Shown here piece by piece: positions 54,542 to 62,758 of a stretch of DNA of 64,000 bases. Below the pieces are notes generated by a model. The model was not told the origin of the DNA. It was given only the letters and a program-made list of their open reading frames with translations, and did no database searches. The stretch lies in NCBI GenBank assembly GCA_003388505.1, contig QQVO01000006.1, positions 221,813 to 285,812 of the forward strand, read 5' to 3'. The translations under genes and the position numbers were made by a program. How positions within the stretch are numbered: the stretch's first letter is position 1; every line of letters begins with the position of its first letter. This stretch comes from Planctomycetota bacterium. Its GTDB lineage: Bacteria; Planctomycetota; Planctomycetia; Planctomycetales; Planctomycetaceae.

Positions 54542-55252
54542 ATGCCGGCCGATCGACGTTTGCTGGTCACACTGTGCACGTACAACGAGCGGGGGAACAT
54601 CGGTCGGCTGATTCCCGAGATTCACCGGCATGCGCCGCAGGCGGACGTGCTGGTCATCGACGACAACTCGCCCGACGGAACGGGTGAACTGGCGGACGAA
54701 CTGGCCGCCGGCGACCAGCGGATTCATGTCCTGCACCGGCCGGGGAAACAGGGGCTGGGAACGGCGACTGTGGCCGGGTTCCGGTACGGGATCGAACACG
54801 ATTACGACCTGCTCCTGAACATGGACGCCGATTTCTCACATCCGCCGGAAACGATTCCGGCGTTGCTTGAGACAGCCTCGCGGGCCGACGTCGCGGTCGG
54901 TTCGCGCTATGTGGCCGGCGGGGGCGTCGAGGGCTGGGGGCCGCACCGTCACGTCATGAGCTGGGGGATCAATACGTACGCCAGGCTGATCCTGGGCTTG
55001 AAAACGAAGGACAACAGCGGCAGCTTCCGGTGCTACCGCGTGGACAAGCTGGCCGAGGTCGACCTCGATCGCATCCGGGCCAGGGGATATGCCATCCAGG
55101 AAGAGATCCTGTATCGCTGCCGAAAGGTCGGTTGCACGTTTGAAGAGGTTCCGTTCGTCTTCAAGGACCGCACGGTCGGCGAATCGAAAATCAGTTGGAA
55201 GGACGCCGTCGGCGCACTGTGGGTGCTGCTGACGCTGCGCTTCGGCAAATAG
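54542..55252 (+). CDS. Polyprenol monophosphomannose (dolichyl-phosphate sugar) synthase
   Basis: A 236-residue family 2 glycosyltransferase. Motifs: LLVTLCTYNERGNI, VIDDNSPDGTGELAD, HRPGKQGLGTATVAGF, LLNMDADFSHPPETIP (the DAD metal site), VGSRYVAGGGVEGWG and the C-terminal FVFKDRTVGESKISWKDAV. This pattern matches bacterial Dpm1/Ppm1-like enzymes that move a sugar from a nucleotide donor to a polyprenyl phosphate. No membrane helices. ATG 54542 (MPADRRLLVTLCTYNERG) is chosen over the open frame to 54452. Confidence 0.9.
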   Translation: MPADRRLLVTLCTYNERGNIGRLIPEIHRHAPQADVLVIDDNSPDGTGELADELAAGDQRIHVLHRPGKQGLGTATVAGFRYGIEHDYDLLLNMDADFSHPPETIPALLETASRADVAVGSRYVAGGGVEGWGPHRHVMSWGINTYARLILGLKTKDNSGSFRCYRVDKLAEVDLDRIRARGYAIQEEILYRCRKVGCTFEEVPFVFKDRTVGESKISWKDAVGALWVLLTLRFGK

Positions 55253-55275
55253 AAGCAGCGTGGCTCAAGCACTGT

Positions 55276-55302
55276 AACCGACTCGCTCCGCGAGCCGGTC
55301 GG
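55276..55302. repeat. Single arm of the CGACTCGCTCCGCGAGTCG repeat family
   Basis: AACCGACTCGCTCCGCGAGC, then GGTCGG, similar to 9837-9857 and able to form the same hairpin. In the gap between the sugar synthase and the methyltransferase. Confidence 0.6.
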
Positions 55303-55402
55303 CCACGACGTCGTCGTTGCCTGAAACCCACGAGAGCGCGAAACGAACGTATCTGATTCACGATGTCGGGCTCGAAACAAAGCCCCCTTTGAGCTGCACA
55401 AG

Positions 55403-56248
55403 ATGATCACCCCCCGCGAGTCGCCGACCGTCGAGACGGTCGGCCGACACTACGACGAACTCGATGTGTACTATCGGGACATCTGGGGGGAGCACGTGCA
55501 TCACGGGCTCTGGAAATCGGGCAACGAGACGCCCGAGCAGGCCTGCGAGCAGTTAATCCGCCTGGCGGCCGAACAGGCGGGAATTGCCGAGGGATCGAAG
55601 GTTTGCGACGTCGGGTGCGGCTACGGCGGCACCTCCCGATTCTTGACTCGCGAGTACGGAGCCCACGTGACGGGCGTTACGGTCTCGCAAGCGCAACTGG
55701 AATTCGCGCGGGCGCAGACGAACGGCGACGAGTATCCACGCTACCTCTTGCAGGACTGGATGACGAATGAGTTTCCGGAGGCGTCTTTCGATGCCGTGAT
55801 CTCGATCGAATGTCTGACGCACATGCCGGACAAGCAGCGTTACTTTGACGAGATCGCCCGCGTGCTCAAGCCGGGGAAGAAGGCTGCGATCTACTGCTGG
55901 CAGGTGCACTCCTCGCCCCGGAACTGGGAGGTGCGGCGGTTGCTCGAACCGATCTGCTACGAAGGCCGGTTGCCGGGAATGGGGTCCCACGAGGAATACC
56001 GCGCGATGATCGAGTCGGCCGGTCTGGAAATCCTGCGATACGATGAACTCGGCAAGCACGTCCGCAAGACCTGGTGGATCTGCGCGCGACGCCTCGCCGG
56101 CAAACTCTGCACGTCACGAAAGTACATCAAGGCGCTGTTCGACTCGAACAACGGCAACCGCGTCTTCGCGCTCACGCTACTCCGCATTCTCACGGCCTAT
56201 CAGACCGGCGCGATGGAGTACGGCCTGTACGTGTTGCGGAAGCCGTAG
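55403..56248 (+). CDS. SAM-dependent methyltransferase (tocopherol/cyclopropane-synthase-like)
   Basis: 281 residues. N-terminal HYDELDVYYRDIWGEHVHHGLW, SAM motif VCDVGCGYGGTSRFL, VTGVTVSQAQLEFAR, LQDWMTNEFPEASFDAVISIECLTHM and VLKPGKKAAIYCW. The first block (YD...WGxHxHxGxW) is typical of gamma-tocopherol and related small-molecule or lipid methyltransferases. A C-terminal 90-residue region, partly hydrophobic, may bind the acceptor. The substrate is unknown. Confidence 0.85.
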   Translation: MITPRESPTVETVGRHYDELDVYYRDIWGEHVHHGLWKSGNETPEQACEQLIRLAAEQAGIAEGSKVCDVGCGYGGTSRFLTREYGAHVTGVTVSQAQLEFARAQTNGDEYPRYLLQDWMTNEFPEASFDAVISIECLTHMPDKQRYFDEIARVLKPGKKAAIYCWQVHSSPRNWEVRRLLEPICYEGRLPGMGSHEEYRAMIESAGLEILRYDELGKHVRKTWWICARRLAGKLCTSRKYIKALFDSNNGNRVFALTLLRILTAYQTGAMEYGLYVLRKP

Positions 56249-56332
56249 GGTCCCGCGGACCAAGAGCCAGCGGTGGGGTCCGCTGTCCGGACCAAGAGAG
56301 TGCGACCCCATTCGCGGTCTGCACGGGGGACG

Positions 56333-57781
56333 CTACGCGATCAGCTTCTCCACGACGTGCCCTGCGACGTCTGTCAGGCGGAAGTCGCGGCCCTGGAAGC
56401 GGAAGGTGAGACGCTCGTGATCCAGGCCGAGCAGATGCAGGATCGTGGCGTGCAGGTCGTGGACGTGCACCAGGTCTTCGACGACTTCGTAGCCGATTTC
56501 GTCGGTCCGGCCGATCGTCTGGCCGCCTTTGACTCCGCCGCCGGCGAGCCACATGGTGTAGGCGTCGATATGATGGTCACGGCCGATCAGGTCGCGCGGT
56601 TCGCCTTGCGGGGTCCGTCCGAATTCTCCCCCCCAGATGATGAGCGTCTGATCGAGCAGTCCGCGCTGTTTGAGATCGGCGATCAGGGCGGCGGCCGGCT
56701 TGTCGGTTTCCGCACAGCGGGCGTCGAGCGGCTCGCCGAGGTGCGTGCCGTCGTTGCCGTGATGGTCCCAATCGGTGTGATAGAGTTGGATGAACCGGGC
56801 GCCTTTTTCGACCAGCCGCCGGGCGAGCAGACAGTTCCGGGCGAATGAGGGGGCCGCGGGATCAACGCCGTACGCATCGAGCGTCCCGGCGGTTTCGCCG
56901 GAGAGGTCCATCAGTTCCGGAGCGCTGGTCTGCATGCGGTAGGCCATTTCGTAGGCGGCGATGCGGGTGTCGATTTCGGGGTCGCCCACAGCCGCGCGGC
57001 GCAACTGGTTCAGGTCGGTGACGGCATCGATGAACTCGCCCTGTGCCGCCTGATCGATGCCGGCCGGATTCGAGAGGTTGAGAATCGGATCGGCGCCGTT
57101 GAGGAAGGGGACTCCCTGATAGGTCGTCGGCAGGAATCCGCTGCTCCACAGCGGGGCCCCGCCGCGCGGCCCGCGCGGGCCGGACTGCAAAACGACGAAT
57201 CCCGGCAGATCGTCCGATTCGCTGCCGATGCCGTAGGTCACCCACGCGCCCATGCTCGGCCTGCCCGAGAACTGCGGGGATCCGGTGTTGGCGAACAGCT
57301 TGGCCGGGCCGTGATTGAAGACGTCGGTCTTCATCGACCGGATGACGGCGATGTCGTCGACGACGCCGGCGAGATGCAGCAGGCATTCGGAGAGTTCCGT
57401 GCCCGACTCGCCGTACCGCGCGAACTTGCGGACCGTGCCCAGGAGTTTGGCGTCTTTCTGGAGGAATGCGAACCGTTTGCCTTCGACGTAGGAGTCCGGG
57501 ATGGTCTGGCCGTTCAGTTCCTGCAGCTTGGGTTTGTAGTCGAATAGTTCAAGCTGGCTCGGTCCGCCCGCCATGAAGAGGTAGATCACGTGCTTCGCGC
57601 GGGGCGCAAAGTGCGTGGGCTGGAGAGCGAGTGGATTGGTCGCGCGATCCTCTGCGTCTCCGGCAACGGTTCGTCCGCCGTCCAGCAGCGAAGCCAGCGC
57701 CATGCCACCGAGTCCGACACGGCAGTCCTGGAAGAAGTGGCGGCGGGTGACGGCGCGGAGAAGTTCGTTGGAATGCGACAT
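56333..57781 (-). CDS. DUF1501 family protein (sulfatase-fold, TAT-exported)
   Basis: 482 residues. A twin-arginine signal near the N-terminus (TRRHFFQDCRVGLGGMALASLL) predicts export of a folded protein. Body motifs: HVIYLFMAGGPSQLELFDYKP, NHGPAKLFANTGSPQFSGRPSMGAW, YHTDWDHHGNDG and GGEFGRTPQGE, with GRDHH near the metal-like site, typical of the planctomycete-rich DUF1501 family. ATG 57781 is chosen; the frame is open a further ~195 residues upstream through repeat DNA. In the same leftward series as DUF1552 and DUF1592. Confidence 0.88.
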   Translation of the reverse strand: MSHSNELLRAVTRRHFFQDCRVGLGGMALASLLDGGRTVAGDAEDRATNPLALQPTHFAPRAKHVIYLFMAGGPSQLELFDYKPKLQELNGQTIPDSYVEGKRFAFLQKDAKLLGTVRKFARYGESGTELSECLLHLAGVVDDIAVIRSMKTDVFNHGPAKLFANTGSPQFSGRPSMGAWVTYGIGSESDDLPGFVVLQSGPRGPRGGAPLWSSGFLPTTYQGVPFLNGADPILNLSNPAGIDQAAQGEFIDAVTDLNQLRRAAVGDPEIDTRIAAYEMAYRMQTSAPELMDLSGETAGTLDAYGVDPAAPSFARNCLLARRLVEKGARFIQLYHTDWDHHGNDGTHLGEPLDARCAETDKPAAALIADLKQRGLLDQTLIIWGGEFGRTPQGEPRDLIGRDHHIDAYTMWLAGGGVKGGQTIGRTDEIGYEVVEDLVHVHDLHATILHLLGLDHERLTFRFQGRDFRLTDVAGHVVEKLIA

Positions 57782-57944
57782 GGGATGCCCCGATCGTTCG
57801 TGCGATAATCCGTCACTATCATATCGCCCGGCACCGGCCTGAGACAAATCGGCCAATGCACAACGTCTGTTTAGAGCGGCCAGACCCTGCGCTCGGCAAC
57901 CCGCTCCCTCCGTCGTGCGGCGACTCGTCCGGTCTCGCCATGTC

Positions 57945-57970
57945 GCCGAAGTCGTGAGACTTCGGACGAA
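57945..57970. repeat. 26-bp dispersed repeat, copy 2
   Basis: Identical to 47563-47588. It is followed at 57996-58072 by another inverted pair (GGCCGGCTGTGCCGGCC and CAGCACAGCCTGACC). The 284-base gap 57782-58065 holds these repeats and no credible gene. Confidence 0.8.
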
Positions 57971-58065
57971 CTGCAGGAGAACAGTCGGAAACGAAGTAGG
58001 GCCGGCTGTGCCGGCCGCCGAACCCAAAGTTGGCGTACGAGAAGCGCCAGCCAGCACAGCCTGAC

Positions 58066-58335
58066 CTAATGAGCAGATCGACCCCAGCGAACAGCAACGC
58101 CTAACGCACCCAGAGAGCAGGCCAAAGTGATCAGCATCCCCCTCCATTGCACTTGCCCGTCCCGCCGTCCCTCCCGAGTCTCGACCATGTAGTATCCCAC
58201 GAAGCCGTACTCGCGCTTTTCGACATCGGGACCAATTCTCGGTCCCGGCATCACCGCGCCAGTCCACGGCGACCACAAAACGAGCAAGCACCCGAGACAA
58301 ATCGTTATGCAGAGTCCCCGTTGCCAATAGCTCAC
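58066..58335 (-). CDS. Small membrane protein between DUF1552 and DUF1501 genes
   Basis: 89 residues with two predicted membrane helices (about 7-28 and 69-83), separated by a charged loop (EKREYGFVGYYMVETREGRRDGQ). GTG start 14 bases after the DUF1552 stop, so probably on the same transcript. I do not recognise a family. The hydrophobic profile and tight spacing argue for a real gene. Confidence 0.5.
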   Translation of the reverse strand: MSYWQRGLCITICLGCLLVLWSPWTGAVMPGPRIGPDVEKREYGFVGYYMVETREGRRDGQVQWRGMLITLACSLGALGVAVRWGRSAH

Positions 58336-58349
58336 AGATCGAAGCTCTC

Positions 58350-59771
58350 TTAGGCCAGAATCGCATCCACCGGCCGCATCTCGCGATCAGCCGGACCGAG
58401 TTGTCCTTCGGCTCCCATGGACCGGATCATCGTGTTGTAAACGTCGATTCCCTCGGCGTTCAGATCGAGGATCTCGCCGGTCTTGAACCGACCATTCGCG
58501 CCGGTGATCGCGTGAAACACGCCAGAGAGTTCGCGCTTCACGTCATTATGCCGCCCGTCACCCGATTCGGTGGAGATGGTGATCATCGAATTCTCGAGTA
58601 TCGTTTTGCCGTTGGCTTCGACGGCGTCCGGATCGTCAAGTTTGCTGAGGAAGTAGGCGACCTCCCGCATTTTCATGTGCGCGTGGGCGCGGAGTTGTTC
58701 GTTCTGCTTTTCGGGGTTGTACTTGTGCCACCATTCGTGGCTGCACCCCTGGTCGCCGGTGGCGTTGTGCTGCGCGGCGTCGTCGAAGTGGAAGATCTTC
58801 CGGCCCTCGTATTCGTAGTCGCCGGTGAGACGGATGCGTTCGCCCGCAGCCAGGAACGTGATCGATCCGAAGCGCGCGCGGTCCAGTTGAATCGCCAGGG
58901 CGTACAGATCGGCCATCAGCCGCCACTCTGTGGTCAGTTCTTCCAGCGTGATATCGATGCCCATGCCGCCGGGGTCCGCCTCGCCTCCGTGGGCCACGTC
59001 CGAAGGCGGTGGCACGTCGGGGGAATCAGGATCTCTGCCGGCCAGCGCATAAACTCGCTGCTCATACTCGCGGATGCGCTGCAGATGGTCGGCGACGCGA
59101 GCCCGCGACGTCGCGCCGAGCGGGGAGTTCGCACCGGTGTAAAACTTGTACTGGTCGACCACGGCGTCGAGGACGCTGCGTCTCAGACGTTGGCGCCTGG
59201 CGTCCGGATCATCGGTCGTTCCCACTCTGCCGAAGACGCGATCGAACAGGTCGCGCGGTTTCTCCTGCATTGTCCCGGCGACCGTGCCGTCGTGTTTGTA
59301 GCTGTGCACGTACCGGCCGACGCGCGAGCGACGAAAGAACGTTCCTCCGATGAGTGTCGGAACCATCTCGGGAGGAAGGCCTTCGGGGTAGAGCGACTGC
59401 CGGACGACCTGATCGAGCGACGGTCCGCCGGCGCGGGCTTCCCCGTCAGGGGGCTCTGCGGTGAACGAGCCGGTCGCGCCGTCATAATGGGCGTTGATTC
59501 CCGATTCGTCGCAGCGGATCTGGTCGACGTTCCGCATGATGAGCAGCTTGTCGGCGAGTGGCCTGAGCGGTTCGAGCACGCCGTCAAAGCCCTCCGTCTG
59601 CAGCGGCGCAGGAATCCCGAGCCCGAAGAAGACGTTGAACGCTCGCACCGGCACGGCGGCCTCCGCAGCCGTCGCCGAAGAGACCAGCATCTCTTCCAGC
59701 AGCGGCAACCCGATGGTGACTCCGCCCACGCTCTTGAGCATCGTACGCCGGGAAATTGTTCCAGTTTTCAT
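58350..59771 (-). CDS. DUF1552 family protein (TAT-exported)
   Basis: 473 residues with a twin-arginine signal (SRRTMLKSVGGVTIGLPLLEE). Contains the family's FNVFFGLGIPAPL, LLIMRNVDQIRCDESGINAHYDG, a repeat of acidic loops and STESGDGRHNDVKRELSGVFHAI. The family sits in the sulfatase/alkaline-phosphatase-like fold group with DUF1501 and its role is unknown. Its ATG overlaps the DUF1592 stop by four bases (ATGA), so the two are co-translated, as in nearly all planctomycetes. Confidence 0.92.
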   Translation of the reverse strand: MKTGTISRRTMLKSVGGVTIGLPLLEEMLVSSATAAEAAVPVRAFNVFFGLGIPAPLQTEGFDGVLEPLRPLADKLLIMRNVDQIRCDESGINAHYDGATGSFTAEPPDGEARAGGPSLDQVVRQSLYPEGLPPEMVPTLIGGTFFRRSRVGRYVHSYKHDGTVAGTMQEKPRDLFDRVFGRVGTTDDPDARRQRLRRSVLDAVVDQYKFYTGANSPLGATSRARVADHLQRIREYEQRVYALAGRDPDSPDVPPPSDVAHGGEADPGGMGIDITLEELTTEWRLMADLYALAIQLDRARFGSITFLAAGERIRLTGDYEYEGRKIFHFDDAAQHNATGDQGCSHEWWHKYNPEKQNEQLRAHAHMKMREVAYFLSKLDDPDAVEANGKTILENSMITISTESGDGRHNDVKRELSGVFHAITGANGRFKTGEILDLNAEGIDVYNTMIRSMGAEGQLGPADREMRPVDAILA

Positions 59772-62464
59772 GGCATCGCCTCGGTCTGTTTCATCCGCAC
59801 CAGGTCGCTCATGACGATGGCTTTCAACAGGGCCGGGTAGGTCCCGCCGTCAGCGGAGGCTGTTTCGTGAATTCTATCAACTTCCCCGGCGTCTGCGGCC
59901 GTTAATGGTCGGCCGAGGGCGAATTGCGTCACTTTCCAGGTGATGCTCCGGCTGACGCGGTCGCTCCGGGCCAGCAGGTCCATCAGTTCGGAGATCGATT
60001 CGTAGCGGCTGGTTTGTTCCGCACCGGGAATGAGCACCACGCCGTTTTCAAGGAGCTTGTTGCCATGTTCATCAATCTCCCGGTAGGCGCCGAGGCCGTT
60101 GAAACGTTCGAGGCCGAAGGCGTAGGGCTCAAACTTCGAATGGCATCCGCCGCAGGCAACGTTGGCGAGTCGTTGCTCAGCGATGGCGCGCTGTGAGAGA
60201 CCCGGTTCGGTCGGCACGGGAGTGGTGTCGACGCAGGCGGGCGGATCGCGGACGACGCCCCGCATCAGGTCGTGCAGCACAAACAGACCGCGGGCGACCA
60301 TCGACGCCTCATCGCCGCCGATCGTCAGAGTGCTCCCCTGCGTCAACAGCCCGCCCCGGCTGGGGATCGACGCGAGGTCGTACCGGGTCAGGCCGTCCCG
60401 TTGCGGCTCGAGGCCGTAGTGCGTTGCCAGACGCGGCGTGGCGAACGTCACCTGCGCGTTGAGCAGGTCCGCCATGGGGCGTTTCTGCGTCCAGACGACT
60501 TCCTCAAAGAACGCCAACGTCTCGCTCCGCATGTCGGACGCCAGATCGTCGTCCCAATCCGGGAATCGGTTGCGATCGGGACTGAGGCTGCTCAGACGAT
60601 CGAGGTCGAGCCACTCGGTGGCGAACTGCAGCGACCGGGAGACGGCGCGAGCGTCCTGGAGCATCCGCTCCACCTGTTGTGCCAGTTCATTCGGGTCGGT
60701 CAGTCGACCCTCATCAGCGGCCCGCATCAACTCTTCGTCGGGCGGCGCGCCCCAGAGGATGTAGCTCAAGCGGGACGCGAGTTCGTAGTCACCGACCGGC
60801 CAGGCCGTGCCGTCCCCACGCTGGTCCTCGAACCGGTAGAGGAATCGCGGCGACTGGAGCATCGCCTCGATGATGCCGCTTGCGGCCTCTTCAAAATCTC
60901 CGCCGGCGCTCGCAACCGTGGTTGCGATGCCGCTGTAATTGGTCACTTCGCGTTCATTGAGCGGCCCGCGCAACAGCCACTTCCCCATCGCGGCGACGAA
61001 GTCCCGCATCGTGTCGTCAGTTGACAGGCTGCGGCTCTCCGAGAACCGGGCGGCGAACTCCAGCACGTCCATGCGGCCGACGATGATCTCGGCCAGTTCG
61101 GCGTAGGCTTCGACATGCCCCAGGTCGACGTTGAGGTTGTAGGCGGTGTTGCTGAACCCGTCGGCCCGCAGGTCGGGCGGGAGGATCTTTCGCGCTTCCT
61201 CGTCGATGTCAACGCCCACGGCGCTGCGGACAGTTTCGATGTACTCGGGAACGGTGAGTCGCTGGAGCCAAACCTGCCCGCGAGGTCGATCGTACAGGTA
61301 GACCGCCGGGTCGATGAAGTCGGTCGACCACTGCGCGCCGCCGTCGATCCAGGCCCGGAGTGAGGCTTTTTCCTCGTCCGAAAGCGGCGGGCGATCCTGA
61401 GGCATCTCACCTGAGGCGACCATCTCCCACAGCAGACTGTCGGCTGCGCTGCCCGGTGCGATGGCCTTGCCGCTTTCGCCTCCGGCCAGGGCGGCCTTCT
61501 TGCGGGAAAGATCGAGTCCGCCCGCCTTCGCGTAGGAGTCGTGACATTCAAGGCACTTCCGCGTCAGCAGCGGTGCGATCTCGTTGTTGAACAGTTGTGT
61601 CCGGGCGTCCGCGAGTTTGGATGCGTGGGCCGCTTCGGGGCCCAGTTGGAAGTGCCGTTCGACTTCGTGCGGCAGCAGGTCGCGATTGTAGATCGCGACG
61701 AGACGATACGTTCCCAGCCACGGGCGGTCGCCGGAGAACTCGTTCGCCAGCGCGAGTCGATAGGAGCCGTCCCAGTTCGACAGTGAACCTCCGATCTCCG
61801 CTTCGGCGACCTGTTCACCGTTGATGTAGATCCGTGTTCGACCGCTGCGGTCGTGCGTGTAGACGACGTGGGTCAGGTCGGTCGTCAGAGAGCCGGGAGG
61901 CGAGGAGAGCGACGGGATTCCGTTGGCATTGGTGTCGGTGGTCCGCAGGCGGACGTCGTATTTGTCGCCGTCCTGGCCCAATGTGATGTTTCGACCATTG
62001 GGGTCTTGCGAGATCGTGACGATCCGCGCCGGTCCGGACTGATCGATCTTGGCCGGACGAATCCAGACTTCGACCGTCACCTCGCCGGTTGAGGGGATTG
62101 ACGTGTTCAGTTTCTGAGCCGGTTCGTCCGAGGCGATCAAAACGGGCGCGGTGACGTCGAGAGTTCCCTCCCGGCGTGTCACCGCATTCTCATCAGAGAC
62201 CTGGAGGGTCACAGGCGGTCCGACGCGCGAGCGGTCTTCCACATTCCGGCCTTCGCTGGAGTGGAAGTCGTACACAACCTGGAGGCCGCTCGTCGTGCGT
62301 GCTGCTGCGCCGACCTCCTGACTGGAAGAGTCCGGCGTCCGCTCGGCCGCCTGCCCCGCAGAGACGGTCAGCAGACCGGTGTCGTAAGACGACGCGGCGA
62401 GAGCCAGCAGGATAGCCGATGATCCGAGCGAAATTGGATATCGAAAGCGTTTCATGATCTTCAT
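59768..62464 (-). CDS. Large exported protein with LamG-like, cytochrome-c-like and DUF1587/1595/1592/1588/1585 domains
   Basis: 898 residues. Signal segment about 10-35. A LamG/concanavalin-like region (about 45-290, TGEVTVEVWIRPAKID, YTHDRSGRTRIYINGEQVAEAEI), then a heme-binding site CLECH with KAGGLDLSRKKAALAGG (planctomycete cytochrome c), DUF1587 (LTVPEYIETVRSAVGVDI), DUF1592 (ASRLSYILWGAPPDEELM), DUF1588 with a second CxxCH-like CGGCH (RLANVACGGCHSKFEPYAFGLE), and DUF1585 at the end (WKVTQFALGRPLTAAD). Likely a periplasmic redox or glycan-degradation component, function unproven. ATG 62464 (or 62455) is chosen; the frame is open to 62725. Confidence 0.88.
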   Translation of the reverse strand: MKIMKRFRYPISLGSSAILLALAASSYDTGLLTVSAGQAAERTPDSSSQEVGAAARTTSGLQVVYDFHSSEGRNVEDRSRVGPPVTLQVSDENAVTRREGTLDVTAPVLIASDEPAQKLNTSIPSTGEVTVEVWIRPAKIDQSGPARIVTISQDPNGRNITLGQDGDKYDVRLRTTDTNANGIPSLSSPPGSLTTDLTHVVYTHDRSGRTRIYINGEQVAEAEIGGSLSNWDGSYRLALANEFSGDRPWLGTYRLVAIYNRDLLPHEVERHFQLGPEAAHASKLADARTQLFNNEIAPLLTRKCLECHDSYAKAGGLDLSRKKAALAGGESGKAIAPGSAADSLLWEMVASGEMPQDRPPLSDEEKASLRAWIDGGAQWSTDFIDPAVYLYDRPRGQVWLQRLTVPEYIETVRSAVGVDIDEEARKILPPDLRADGFSNTAYNLNVDLGHVEAYAELAEIIVGRMDVLEFAARFSESRSLSTDDTMRDFVAAMGKWLLRGPLNEREVTNYSGIATTVASAGGDFEEAASGIIEAMLQSPRFLYRFEDQRGDGTAWPVGDYELASRLSYILWGAPPDEELMRAADEGRLTDPNELAQQVERMLQDARAVSRSLQFATEWLDLDRLSSLSPDRNRFPDWDDDLASDMRSETLAFFEEVVWTQKRPMADLLNAQVTFATPRLATHYGLEPQRDGLTRYDLASIPSRGGLLTQGSTLTIGGDEASMVARGLFVLHDLMRGVVRDPPACVDTTPVPTEPGLSQRAIAEQRLANVACGGCHSKFEPYAFGLERFNGLGAYREIDEHGNKLLENGVVLIPGAEQTSRYESISELMDLLARSDRVSRSITWKVTQFALGRPLTAADAGEVDRIHETASADGGTYPALLKAIVMSDLVRMKQTEAMP

Positions 62465-62572
62465 TCGAATGGAACGCGGATGACCACGGATCGGACTGAT
62501 TTTCACTGATCGCTTTCTCGCGTGTCGAGGCTGGGCGCGCTTGAATCGATGCGGGCTCGGCCCTGCCGCCGC

Positions 62573-62668
62573 TTGAGGAATACCCGCAGAAATCCGTGCT
62601 GATCCGCCAAATCCGCGAAAATCTGTGTCGTCTTCGAGAATCCCCTGGGCCCGGTGCCTCGGAGCGAG
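62573..62668. repeat. 96-bp dispersed repeat, copy 2
   Basis: Matches 27031-27126 (opposite strand) along its length with scattered substitutions and small indels. Confidence 0.7.
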
Positions 62669-62679
62669 CCCCCCTTCCA

Positions 62680-62694
62680 CAGGTTGAAGCCGAG
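62680..62694. repeat. 15-bp dispersed word, copy 2
   Basis: Second copy of CAGGTTGAAGCCGAG found at 47651-47665. Confidence 0.5.
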
Positions 62695-62724
62695 TTGTGT
62701 GTAAGCGACCGCGTTTCGCCCCCA

Positions 62725-62742
62725 TGACTCTCGGCTCTCGAC
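62725..62742. repeat. Dispersed 18-bp repeat, copy 2 (inverted)
   Basis: Exact reverse complement of 588-605, over 62 kb away. Confidence 0.7.
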
Positions 62743-62758
62743 TCGCAACTTCGCAGGA

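Larger units (their letters stand above)
62465..62758. other. 294-base gap of repeat DNA between two exported-protein genes
   Basis: Holds the second copies of a 96-bp repeat (62573-62668), a 15-bp word (62680-62694) and an 18-bp word (62725-62742). No gene is seen. Confidence 0.65.

Noticed and set aside
57782..58366. 195-residue upstream extension of the DUF1501 frame
   Set aside because: It passes through dispersed repeats and lacks conserved content; the TAT signal begins right after ATG 57781.
58401..59840. 479-residue open frame antisense to the DUF1552 gene
   Set aside because: Shadow frame of a strongly conserved gene with TAT signal and family motifs on the other strand.
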